Shown here one piece after another: positions 1-10,352 of a DNA stretch of 64,000 nucleotides; the stretch's first letter is position 1; the number at the start of each line of letters is the position of its first letter. The notes beneath the pieces were generated by a model. It was not told where the DNA came from, did not search any database, and worked only from the letters and a program-made list of their open reading frames with translations. A program made the translations under genes and the position numbers. The stretch comes from Lumbricus rubellus (lineage: Eukaryota; Annelida; Clitellata; Crassiclitellata; Lumbricidae): positions 29,313,868 to 29,377,867 of the forward strand of contig OX243816.1 of NCBI GenBank assembly GCA_945859605.1, written 5' to 3'.

Positions 1-59
1 CTCAGGTTAGGTTCCAATTCTATAGCTTACGTATGGACTCTATCACACATGCATGACAT

Positions 60-160
60 AATTATATACATACATATATACATACTTAGATGTACACCTG
101 CATGCATACATACATACATACATACATGCATACATGCATACACACACAGGCTATTTATCA
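60..160. repeat. Tetranucleotide microsatellite (CATA/CATG)n
   Basis: Imperfect runs of CATA, CATG and ACAC units. This is simple-sequence DNA without coding potential. Confidence 0.85.
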
Positions 161-226
161 TCTGCAAAACTACAGCATTTTAACAGCTAATTAAATCGAT
201 TACTGTTGAAAAAAGATAACGTTCTA

Positions 227-1038
227 CCCGTATTTTCGCGAATATAACTCGCGGGCTATACAAAGTTCTACGAACCACGCACGCGACCCGCGTGGTATAC
301 TCGTGGGCGTGTTATACAAATTATTTTTTTACACAGCCAAATTCTTTACCAGATTATTTTCAGGTCATGGTCAGAAACTGCCATAAAAAGTTTTTTTTTA
401 CCTGCAATGCGAAGGCATGGACGTCGACGAGACGATGGGCTGTTATGGAAGTGGGTTGATTAAATAAATTCATGCTTCAATATAACTTGGTTGTCAAAAA
501 TATGATACAATGAGCGCATACTGAAATTCTTTGAAAACAAATACTTTTAACGAGGTCGCTTTGCTTGATAAAACGGCTTATGTCGAATCCTTCCTTTCAA
601 ATTATTCACTCCGATAGTACTATGATCTTTAAACGACGAGGACCTTACATTGTGAAGACCTTGACAGAGCCATCAAAGAATCTGAATTTTGGAAGCAAGG
701 TAATTCGCGCTTCCGGTAAATCATTATATTTATATATTAGACTCTATTAAAACGTTAATTTTAGCAGGAATCTTCCTTTGCAAAAAGATTTTCATCAAAT
801 GGATTTTAATTTGCATGTGACAACCCGTAATGACTATAAACAGGCGGAATCATAATGCACGAGTCACATTAACGTTAGCGTTCTAGTACCCCACGTGTAG
901 TTAAACGCACGAAATTGGGTGCGTGTTATAGTCGGGTGCGTGTTATATAATGCAATGTTTACTTGAATCGCAAAAATTAGCAGGTTATATTCGGGTGCGT
1001 GTTATACCCGTGTGCGTGTTATATTCGCGAAAATATGG
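227..1038. mobile_element. Non-autonomous pogo-like DNA transposon, short copy
   Basis: The ends are inverted repeats: CCGTATTTTCGCGAATATAA on the left and its near-complement on the right. TA dinucleotides flank both ends (225-226 and 1039-1040), as expected for the Tc1/mariner/pogo superfamily. Subterminal GGTGCGTGTTATA motifs are repeated near the right end. A second, longer copy lies at 10353-12009. Both copies share a stretch readable as WSETA(V/I)K followed by degenerate residues, which resembles the C-terminal tail of pogo-type transposases; that reading is an inference. This copy lacks about 860 bp present in the other, so it looks like an internal-deletion derivative. No intact transposase is present. 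Confidence 0.75.
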
Positions 1039-1040
1039 TA

Positions 1041-2640
1041 TTTCCAGATATTTCGTTGGTCACAAGATTTTTTTACCGTGTTAGTTATAGGGTTAGAGAA
1101 CACCACTTACATTACTTTTCATATCTCTAATAGAACTGTGTTCTTCAGAAATTCATAAATGCACACTCTGTAAAGTCCAACTGCATTCATTCCTTCATTT
1201 CAAGAATTTATGTAGTGCCTCTTCCAGAAGTCCACTTGGAGACATTCCCAGCCTAATCACAGTGATAAGTTTCAAGGAGTCTGCTAAATACTAATAAGCT
1301 ATTTCTAGGTATAACAAGTGTATCTCCGACAGAAGACTATTCCAGACAGAAGGACCTGCAACTGAGAAGGTGTGATGCTGACAGGTTGAGGTTCTAATAC
1401 GAGGGACCCAAAGCTCTCTACTACGGGAAGAGGGGTCTGCAAGCTAGCACAACAGATACTGGACCACAGCTGAAGCATAGCCAAGGATACAATGCCAGAC
1501 CAGCTGGGAGATATGGAACCAGTGTAGAGTGCCATGCGTGTAAGCCGAAACAAAGGCAAGCTTAGTGGTTTGCCTAATTAGCTGTTCTGCATAGGGAGAA
1601 GAACCCAGCCTAGTTGGGCCATCTATTCTAGAGTCAGACCAGCCAGAATAGAGCAGCAGTAGTTGAAGTGGCTGGCCATACATACTTGCATCGTGCTACC
1701 TTACATGAGTAGAGTACAATATGTTTGCAGTGGTATGTTTGTGGGTATTTAGTAGGACATTTTAAGCTTTACACACCAGTTTTTGCAAGTCTGATTGATA
1801 AAATTTGTTGCATTGTGAAAGACTTGCTCATGTATGTATGTATGAATGATAGGCTTTTTGTCTGACAAGAAAATGTCAGATGCCCTGACAGTTGTGCAGA
1901 CATATTTTTATTTTGCATTTATTAAGTGCCACTTTCTATTGACTAAGCGTCAATGAATGTGAAAGAGTCCACTAAGGCGGCCAATCTGATCTCTGGTGGA
2001 AGACTGTTCCAACATCTGGGATCAGCAACCAAGAATCAAAACGGCGCATGCCGAACATGGTGATGCATGCTGCCCACTCATATTAATATGAAAGGCACTG
2101 TAGAAGTGGCTACCTACTTATGATTCTAATATATTGTCATATTTACAATTGCAAAGTCAGCCGTTGAACATGACATATCCAGAGGCCTTCTTAAGTTCTT
2201 ACAATATCCAATAAATCCTTGCAAAACCAGCTAAGAGAACCTCTAGAAAACAGTCATTGGTTGTCCGAACTGCTTGGCTAAAGATGAGACGATGCTAGAC
2301 ACTATATGCGTCTATGTACCTGCAAATTATAAATGCAAGCAACCAATGATCACAGAGTTTTGAACATTAACAAAGACCATACAAATAAATGGCAACTTGA
2401 CGACTAACAGTCAGTAACTACAGACTCAAAAACTTTACAAGCAAACAGACAATATCGGATTTTGCATATTTAGGTTGTACTGTCCAACAGAATGTTTTCT
2501 CAAGTTTATTAGTTTTGAAACCATGCTGTGTTTTAGACTTGTTCTAACTGAAATTCAGAAGATCTCTTCCTCTCCTAGAAGACAGACAAAAAAATTTATA
2601 TGCAAACACAAATACTTAGTTTTGTGCATTCAGTTCTAAC
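1041..2640. other. Spacer without a supported gene
   Basis: Only short fortuitous reading frames occur on either strand. Segments near 1300-1690 and 1960-2100 look like degraded repeat DNA, with 'nnTTCCAGACAGAAGG'-type phrases shared in style, but I cannot assign a family. A short TATG microsatellite lies near 1830. Confidence 0.5.
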
Positions 2641-3015
2641 TTGAAGGGATTTTCGAAGAACAGGGTCTGACCATTCGGATTTTAGGAACACTTCTCATTT
2701 CAGAAGGCCAATTATGTGATCCAATTCAACCAGTGTGGAACTTTGTGTGCCTGTGCTATCCATTCCAGGCTGTAGATTCCTTCGCTCTGCAACGCATGGC
2801 GACCTGGTTGTTCCTATGGCTCGATCTTCCACAGTGCTGCATAGAAGTTTTGCTATAAGTTACTGGAATAAGTTACCTATTAGTCTCCGTAATGAACTTC
2901 TTTGTCTTTCTTTTCCGCAAGCGTTTGAAAACCATTCTCTTTGATTATGGTTTGGTGTCAGGTCGGGAGCGCCTCTGAGGAGTTCTCTTGAAGTGGCGCT
3001 ATATAAATGTTCAAT
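2640..3015 (+). mobile_element. LINE 3' end (C-terminus of ORF2 plus 3' tail)
   Basis: The + strand encodes HGDLVVPMARSS, then RSFAISYWNKLPISLRNEL, then FPQAFENHSL. This is the usual C-terminal end of ORF2 in the CR1/L2/Jockey group of LINEs (R-SF-----WN-LP----R------FK--L). It is followed by a 3' tail reading GGCGCTATATAAATG. The same tail, degraded, recurs at 27630-27760 and 37620-37805 on + and, inverted, near 36605 and 39440 on -. The element is 5' truncated. Confidence 0.65.
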
Positions 3016-3084
3016 TACAATTTAAAAAAGTGTGCACACTAAACTTTAGAAACATGTTTCTTGCAGTAGACATGTGACATAATG

Positions 3085-3290
3085 CAGGGCATTTTTAGCG
3101 TGCAGTTGTACACAAAATGTGCAGTTCTAAATGGATTTGTGCAGTTGTGGAAGCACATCTGTACAGTTAAAACTAGCAAAAAAATGGTCATCGTCCTCCG
3201 ATTTAAGTAATTTACCATGGAGGATGGGAAAGAAAAGAAGGGGTTGTGCAGTTCTAAAAATTAATTAAAAACAGCCATGATATAATTTTA
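3085..3290. mobile_element. Fragment of a hAT-type element (CAGGGC...TTTTTAGCG end)
   Basis: The segment starts CAGGGCATTTTTAGCGTGCA and carries several GTGCAGTT repeats. It matches the left end of the nested element at 6625-7033 closely. No right end was found; the mariner copy at 3295 begins immediately afterwards, so this copy looks truncated. Confidence 0.45.
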
Positions 3291-3294
3291 TGTA

Positions 3295-4347
3295 CAGAGT
3301 GGGCCATAAAAAAGACCGCCTAAGGTTTTTTGCCAATATCTTGGGCAGCAGTAAGAATTTATAGAACAAACTAAAAAGGCAGTTTACATTTACGTACAAT
3401 AGCCAAATTCCACAAACAGATTTAAAGCAGAACGGAAGTTATATCGCTTTTAGTGAGTCCACCCACTGTTTTTTGATGATTTAAAAAAACGCAGCAAAAA
3501 GTGACAACAAAGTTATTTTATTGTGTCTCATCTCAAATAAAACGTGGTACCAGCATAGCTGCATGTCAATGTGAAGTCACGTAGCATGATAACAATCAAG
3601 TTGGTTAAATAATCTGTCAGATTAATAATTTTGCTATTAAAACAAAATTGAAATATCTAACGAAATTAAAATGCCCAAGGTGTAAATGACAAGCAAAATG
3701 TGTTTTGAGACAATTTGTGAGCCAGGTCCTGGAGCTAAAGCTATAGTCACTGCTTACTCGAATTTACAATGAGAGCGCATGAATTAAGAGTTGAACTCTG
3801 TGTTAACAAATATGCTGTTGTGAATGAAGATCGGCTCAACTGCAATAAATTCTGGTTTCATTGAGAAAAGTCAGTGACCCCAAATCTCCGGATTTGAAGC
3901 CGATTGATTATCAAGTGTGGAGAGATATGCTGGAAAAATACCACATTCTGCAACTGGAGCGATATGGAAATTTACCTCTGAAACACATCAACAAGGCCAT
4001 CAAGAACTTTGCAAAGAGACCAATCACAGGTTTGGGCACTGGTGGTGGACACGTTAAACACAAGTTGTGACGCACTATCAATTTCATTTGATTATAATTA
4101 TTTCAGATGTGAATTAATAAAATCGTTTTTTGATGTGTTTTGTTTTTTAATCGTCAAAAACACAATGTGTGGACTCGCTAAAAGTGAAATAACTTTTGTT
4201 CTGTTTGAAATGGTTTGGTGAAATTTGGCCATTGTACGTAAATATGAATTACCTTTAAGCCTGTAATGGTTGATTTAGAAATTCTTACTTCTCGCCAAGA
4301 TATTATGAAAATAACATAGGTGTGGTCTTTTTTAAAGGCCCACTCTG
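3295..4347 (+). mobile_element. Mariner-like element, degenerate
   Basis: The inverted ends are CAGAGTGGGCCATAAAAAAG on the left and the near-complement ending CACTCTG on the right. Both are flanked by TA (3293-3294 and 4348-4349). The interior holds the C-terminal part of a mariner transposase on the + strand (separate entry). At 1,053 bp it is shorter than an autonomous mariner of about 1.3 kb, consistent with internal decay. Confidence 0.75.
3861..4070 (+). pseudogene. Mariner transposase C-terminal fragment
   Basis: The reading frame contains KSPDLKPIDYQVWRDMLEKY, the mariner/Tc1 block normally written NSPDLNPxDYxxW that holds the third catalytic acidic residue. It ends with GGGHVKHKL, which resembles the usual mariner C-terminus (GGHFEH). 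The upstream catalytic domains are missing or shifted out of frame, so this is a remnant inside the element at 3295-4347. Confidence 0.7.
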
Positions 4348-4349
4348 TA

Positions 4350-5840
4350 GAGCTTAATGGGTGTTGTCAGAGTGATGATCCATTCTATTCAGTGTGGCTT
4401 AGTGTGTTTGCTTAACTGTTCAGCAAACACATTAAGCAATGACAGTTGGAGTGAATTTTTTGAAGTGCTGAATAAGCAGTTCTAGAACCAGTTGACTTTA
4501 ATTCTGCTCTATGGGTTACATTCTCAGACGCATATGTTCTTAGAAGGTCTTGCGCATTTTCAATCTAGATATTTTATGGAATTTCATTTTCTCTACTGGG
4601 CTTTGCTCATTGAATAGGCTACTCAAATCATGTCAGAGCTGAAATTGATATACGGTAAATTTGCTATTTATTTGGATTTCAAGTTGAGTTTGTTATCAGA
4701 GGACCAGGACCTATATAGTAGTCTGTGAATAACTGGCCGTCCAAGTACTATTGCTTCATTCATCCGCTCATGGAAAGTTATTTGTGGTCCCTGGTTGCGT
4801 CAACACAAGTGATGATAGCCTACATGCATTAAGGATCAACCTTCCAGTTGATGTTCAAGCTGGTCTTTGACTCTGCCCAAATTACTTTTTCTAGGTGTGT
4901 TAAGATCCACTTGTTTAGATTTCTTGTACTGCCAAGTTCTTCGTGTTTTTGAAGGATTCCTTTAAAATAAATGCACTTTTATAATTTAAGTCCATTTACA
5001 TATGCACTTAAAATGCAGCTTCAAATTTACTTTAGTACCTGTGTATTCCACCAATGCATGCTGGATTGCTAGTGACTTCTAGAAACGAATGAGATTTGTC
5101 ATGCTTGCTCTATCTATTAGTCACCAGTGCCAATCGGATCTCAATTTCACATAAGATAAACAACTGATCACTATTGAGCTGCATGTCCATGACAATGATA
5201 GTATGGCAGTTATTAAACCATGGTGTTTTTTCTGGGTATCAACTGTATATTCACGGCCCAGTTGCCACTCTGTGGATAGGCACTTGGACTTGCTGTTTAT
5301 TGCCATTTTGTACATCCATGCCTGCTGGTGTTCTGTTGACTTAAGTCAGATGCGCTTTACTGGCTTCCCATTGACGAGAGAATAAGTTAAAGGTTTTCCT
5401 GTGGTGGGCCCCTTTGATTGCATCTTTCCTGGTGTGTGTGTGTGTGTGTTGGGGAAAATCTGCTGCTTTTGGAGTTCTTCAGGCACTGTGCTGAACACTG
5501 CTGATGCATGTCAACTAGAACCCATTTTACCTTTTCCTGGTTTTGGATTTTCCTTGAGATTGGAATAGTCTTCCATTGTACTTTTGCATAAGTGCAGCAT
5601 TCATTGCATTGAATTACCTTAATATAATTCTAATTGAGGAGTCTGTGCAATATTTGGGAGCAGTAAGACATGCTCCATGCCTCGTTAAGGTTAGTGCAGG
5701 CCCAGGCGCTGTAATTACTATCTCCTTGCCCCCCACCCCTCTGATAACCCACCTGTCTACTATGCACAATGTTTATGCTTCAGACCCAGATGCTGCAGCA
5801 CCCATAGCGTTTACCTTATACAATATACATGCATTAAGAA
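4350..5840. other. Spacer without a supported gene
   Basis: No exon or RNA gene is recognisable. A weak LINE-like phrase (RFTGFPLTRE, comparable to the CR1/L2 'LHWLPVxxR' block) sits near 5348, and a short (GT)n run near 5433. Confidence 0.4.
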
Positions 5841-5849
5841 ATGTGGAGG

Positions 5850-6125
5850 CCCTGTTCGGGAAATTTTTTGCAGAAAATTCGGATGACCTTTTTTTTAGTT
5901 GTTTGATCGAATTTTCGGGGAAAATGATACCATTTCATCCGCCAAAAAAGTTTATGACTTGAAAAAATTTGTAGTCATCAGGCCAAATTTTCGGCAAAAT
6001 GATACCATGATACCATTTCATCCGCCAAAATATAAAAATTAATTTTTTTACAAATGTGTGGGGCCCCCTGAAGTGTGGGGCCCCTGTTTGGCCGAACATG
6101 TTGAACATGCCTTAATCCGGCCCTG
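5850..6125 (-). mobile_element. hAT-type element end (CAGGGCCGGATTAAGG)
   Basis: Read on the minus strand, the segment starts CAGGGCCGGATTAAGGCATG at 6125. This is the form of many hAT terminal repeats. The interior repeats a GGCGGATGAAATGGTATCAT motif. I could not identify the partner end or a target duplication, so the element is probably truncated and its boundary near 5850 is approximate. Confidence 0.45.
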
Positions 6126-6520
6126 GTATTATGCATGTGCCTGATTCAATTTAGAATCAAAATCTGATTTGAACGACATGATGCCTAATTCTGCATATAT
6201 GATCACTTTTGATGTAGCTCATACATGCCCTTGTATGGGTAATACGGGTATACATAATGGACATCCAGTATGTATATGGGTATTTATATAATGAATTTCA
6301 AGTTTATTTGAAATGTTTTGAAGGATGACCAGTGTAAGAGCCCATCCATATAGTGTAGGCCTTTGCAAAAATCGTATTTTCTACCCTATTCCCTTTTGCA
6401 ACTCTCCCATTTTGTGGAACCCCCTTGTGTATGTACAAATAAGCTTCTCTGCCCCTCCCCGTTCTATGAAGTATTTAATTTGCTTTAAGCTACTATTTAT
6501 TTTGTTAAGTATCATATTTG

Positions 6521-7717
6521 TAGGGTTGCCAACTTTGGATTATGAAATTTCTGGACGTGGCGCGAGCCCCCATGATTTTCGGAAATTTTAGCAATTAGGA
6601 TCCGGTCACTTTGGCGGCACACCGCAGGGCTTTTTTTAGCGTGCAGTTCTACACAAAATGTGCAGTTGTAAATGCATTTTCGCTGTTGTAAAAGCAGTTA
6701 TGTGCAGTGGAAATCATTGGAAAAGGGTGATTGCAGGCCGGTGTTTACCATTAAAAAAGGAGGACATGTGAGTAGTAAAAAATAAGCATGAAAGTGAGAT
6801 TTTAAAAATGTTTAATTTGATGACTAAAAAAGGTCATCAGTTTTTTCGTCGACGACTTGCAAATTTCTGAAGAAAGACTTTAAAAAGGTCATCGGTTATT
6901 TCTTTTCGCCGACTTGTGACATTTCTTGGGAAAATTTTCAGAAAACGGCGAGAACTTTTCGCCAAAGGAAGCCGCACTAAAAATTCCTGGTTCTGCAGTT
7001 ATAGCCTACAAATTTCTTTTTAAACAAGCCCTGAAACACCGCAAGCTATCCCGGCCAGAGGCTCCAGTGGCAGCAGGGTCTACAAGACTGAAACTCAGTA
7101 AACAATCATCCCATAGTATGTATCTCACAAAATATGTTACATTTAGAACTTAGACCTACTTATAAAATGTGAAAATAAGTCAGGTAGGCTACAGGATCTG
7201 GGTCATTGCATGGATAGGCCTACCATGGAAGCTATAATGGAACACGCACAGGAAGTAGGAAGAGGAATATTATTTAATCGATTAATATAATAAGATTCAA
7301 AAGTCAAAACTATATTTTTATTCTTTCTATAACAAAATTTTCAAAAAATGAATCAATTATTAAAACTTTTTGATAGCAGACAGCGCATAAATATAAAAAG
7401 ATACCAAATAGATGTCCGATAACAAAAGGTGTGTTATCAATTATTTAGGTGTAGCTACAGAGGTGCTCCTTTTAATAGTCACAGTGTATTTTAGGTTTCC
7501 CCCCTCCCCATAATTTGTAAATCTTAGACTCTTACAATTTTTAATAAATTATTATTTTTCAGGACGACTGTTGTCTTTGTTAGAGGTGCAACTTTCCATT
7601 TTTTTGTATTCTTATTTTCTGGACACTGCATTGTCCAGAATGACCCTCCTCCGTTTTCTGTACACCGGATGCTATTTCTGTACGATCCAGAAAAAATCTG
7701 GACGGTTGGCAACCCTA
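6521..7717. mobile_element. hAT-like non-autonomous element with TAGGGTTGCCAAC ends
   Basis: The terminal inverted repeats are TAGGGTTGCCAAC on the left and GTTGGCAACCCTA on the right. The exact 8-bp duplication CATATTTG lies at 6513-6520 and 7718-7725, which supports a hAT-class insertion. The body is 1,197 bp with no transposase. A second hAT-like element (6625-7033) is nested inside. A related element with TAGGGTTGCCAGG ends is at 19094-20573. Confidence 0.8.
6625..7033. mobile_element. Nested hAT-like element with CAGGGCTT ends
   Basis: The left end CAGGGCTTTTTTTAGCG pairs with a right end CTTTTTAAACAAGCCCTG. The flanks GCACACCG (6617-6624) and AAACACCG (7034-7041) agree at 6 of 8 bases, as expected for a decayed 8-bp duplication. 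It lies wholly within the element at 6521-7717, so it inserted later. Confidence 0.5.
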
Positions 7718-7924
7718 CATATTTGCTAGCTAGAATCTGTTAGCAGTTACAGTTTACTGTTTCGAGCTGAACAGCATTTAATTATATAATGTAGTCAGAT
7801 GCCATCAGATGACTATAGGATAACAGCGTTATGAGTATACATTTATTTTGCATTCGTACATTTTGTCGAGACAGATCGCCTGAATTCGGTGATCTCCTCC
7901 CTGCATACACAATATATATATATA

Positions 7925-8471
7925 TCTATATCTATATATATATCTATATAAATAAAAATGAAACTTTGCGATCCTGCGGTCACGATCACGCCGAAAGTGA
8001 CGCACCAATTGTTTTGAAAATTTACCAAAACCTTCCATTCCGATACCGCAAGGTCACAACATTTCTTTCCCCGACAAAAAACCAATCGTTTCCACAAAAA
8101 GTTAACTTTGCAATCCGTTCGCCCGCCATTTGCAAATTCAACGAAAGCGCACGCTTCCAAAATTTCAGAATTGTCTTTACCCGAAACACAGTGATGAAAC
8201 ATTAATGAGTTCGCGTCGTGACGTCATAAGCGACTCAATAAATAATTCCATTACGAAAACGGCCTTCCAACATTCTTGGGCTCTATCCGCTGTCAGTAAA
8301 GGACGGTGTGAGGGAGGAAAGGAGCGGAGTGGGAGGGGGGACGGAGCGGAGGGGAAAGGGGGAGGAGGAGTGGAGGGGGAGGGGAAGGGGGAGGGAGAGG
8401 GGGAGGGGGACGGAGCGAAGGGGAGGGGGAAGGTCTTTTCTGCCACAGCAACGCGTGGCTGGGTACGGCTA
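7925..8471 (+). mobile_element. Helitron-like insertion (candidate)
   Basis: A segment unrelated to its flanks lies between TA-rich runs. It begins near AAATGAAACTTTGCGATCC and ends AACGCGTGGCTGGGTACGGC followed by CTAG. An end in CTAG fits the Helitron CTRR 3' terminus, and the GC-rich terminal phrase resembles non-autonomous Helentron ends. The flanking sequence is contiguous in a related repeat at 14671-14735, which behaves as an unoccupied paralogue. It has no Rep/helicase frame. The family assignment is tentative. Confidence 0.4.
8291..8432 (+). repeat. G-rich polypurine tract
   Basis: About 140 bases are almost entirely G and A, with many runs of three to six G. The + strand could form G-quadruplexes or triplex DNA. 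It sits inside the Helitron-like segment and carries no protein signal; long frames across it are low-complexity artefacts. Confidence 0.8.

Positions 8472-8541
<70 letters not shown>
8472..8541. repeat. (TA)n microsatellite
   Basis: An uninterrupted TA run of about 70 bp directly follows the Helitron-like 3' end. Confidence 0.9.
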
Positions 8542-8543
<2 letters not shown>

Positions 8544-8689
8544 ACAGCCCTTTATCACCTGTGCTGTGGCTTGTAGAACTAGCTTTATGTAATTTCATAT
8601 GGGATTTTATGAGATTCTCAAAGACAACGTTTTCCTGGATAATTGGCAACTGTGCCTGGCTGCAGTATGCGGACTTCACCAAAGAACGG

Positions 8690-9100
8690 TTTATCAAAGG
8701 ACTGTTCATCAAGAAACGAGTGTACATACATGAGCACACATACACATTTAACGTACAATGCATAAAAAAATACACACATGCATATATACCCATACATACA
8801 TATGTACATACATGTATGTAAGTAAGTATGTATGTATGTGTATAATTACATATGTATGTACGTATCTATGTAGGTTTGTATCTATGTAAATATATGTATG
8901 CATGTGCATATGCATCTATGAGTGCATATATGTATGTTTGTACGTTGTCTATATATATTATGTATACGCGTGCACATATGTATGCATATATGTATGTGTG
9001 TATATATGTATGCGCATATGTATGCATGTTTGTATACATGTATGTATGTACTTATGTGTGTGTATGGATGTTTGTGTGCATGTATGTACGTTTGTTTCAT
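8690..9100. repeat. (TATG/CATA)n microsatellite block
   Basis: A long stretch of imperfect TATG, TGTA and CATA units. All six frames give repetitive Y/C/M/I-rich translations, which are not genes. Confidence 0.85.
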
Positions 9101-9127
9101 AATGAAAACTCTTTACATTAATAGACC

Positions 9128-9226
9128 TGTAATGAACAGTTCTTTGATGAATGGTCTTTTGATGAACAGTCCCTTGATGAATTCATTAAGGGACTGTTCA
9201 TCAAAAGACCATTGATGAAGAGTCCT
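9128..9226. repeat. Hairpin-forming inverted repeat
   Basis: Arms of about 30 bases (GATGAATGGTCTTTTGATGA... and its complement) are separated by a short spacer containing GAATTC. Only one or two positions mismatch. A related single arm (ATCAAAGGACTGTTCATCAA) occurs at 8693-8712, on the other side of the microsatellite block. Confidence 0.75.
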
Positions 9227-9796
9227 AGAACCCTGCTGCTTACAGACACATTTGGAGCATTCTTTAGGTTTGGGTATACATGTGTATATACAGGGTGGCT
9301 AAAAAAAATGTACCACCGGATAAAATGCGATATCTTCACAACCGATTGAACTTTTTATGCGAAAAATTTCCAATTTGCAGGGGAATGAATTTCCAACAAT
9401 CCCTGAAAGTTTCAGTTGAAACTTTTCATGTTTGCAAAAGTTACAGCTGTTCAAACTTAAAATTTCGTTTTTTCCAATTTTCGCGGAAAATGACTGTCAC
9501 TTGTAGATTTCCATGTCAAATGATATCACTTTTCACTACGACCTCAGAATTTCGTTTTGCAATTTATTGTAAGGTATAATGAAAGTGTCCACTCCCTGCC
9601 TTAGCACAAGCTCAACTTCTTTTTGTGAAGCTCAGTATGGCCTTGGTGGTCGGGTCCTGCGGCAACTGACCCCACATTAGCAGCAAGACCTGCTTCAGCT
9701 GGCCAATGTTCTCCAACTTGGGATGAAATGTCTTGCAGCGTTCCAGAATAGCTCACCAAACGTGATAAGCAAGAGGGCTAGGGTCTGGCGAGTTTG

Positions 9797-10030
9797 TTAG
9801 TGATCTTTGCCAATGCATTTTACTGCAGTTGATGGCAAAAATAAGGTAGCGCCATCATAATCAAACTTGCCGTGCGAGCAAGCAGGCGCACCGTCCTGCT
9901 GGAAAATAAAACCAGACGTTAGAGCATACCTGGTCTTCAATGAGTCTGGGTAAGAGAGTTCAAAGATGAGTTTGACATCTAACCTACTGAAAGGTATTAA
10001 ATGCAGTCTTTTCTTGCAGCCGTAACACAT
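9797..10030 (-). pseudogene. Mariner/Tc1-type transposase fragment
   Basis: The minus strand encodes SGFIFQQDGAPACSHGKF, matching the mariner block FQQDGAPAHxA that carries the second catalytic aspartate. The rest of the domain is not readable in one frame. It lies inside the inverted repeats of the element at 9291-12337, in antisense to window orientation. Confidence 0.7.
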
Positions 10031-10352
10031 GCCATCATATCTGATGTCAAAACCACGATGTGCTTTGCAAACTTGACCCTTTCAATTACCAAGCAAATTT
10101 CTTGAAAATCGTACATTTTCCATCAGACCAAGCGACCACTTCCTGCCTCGCTTCCAACATCTGATCTTCGTTGCATAAACATGTTTACAGATAGCCTTTA
10201 ATATGCTCAGGCTCCACTTTTCAGTGGGTATTTTGCTATGATTACGCCACGTCCCAGTCTCCGTGTTTCCAGTTTATCTTCCGCAGAAACTTTGCCCATG
10301 ACGTTCAGTAATGGATTCATGAATTGAGTCCTTAATCTATAAAATATCACTA

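Noticed and set aside
5250..5420. Possible LINE block (RFTGFPLTRE)
   Set aside because: The similarity to the CR1/L2 LHWLPVxxR block covers too few residues to annotate.
5576..5962. A 128-residue + strand frame
   Set aside because: Its second half runs into a hAT-type repeat and the first half shows no domain or coding bias.
8177..8793. Pro/Ser-rich and Tyr/Ile-rich frames
   Set aside because: They translate the G-rich tract and TA microsatellite; composition is purely repeat-driven.
8852..9215. Cys/Tyr/Met-rich frames resembling small secreted peptides
   Set aside because: Produced by the TATG/TGTA microsatellite in every frame; no splice or homology support.
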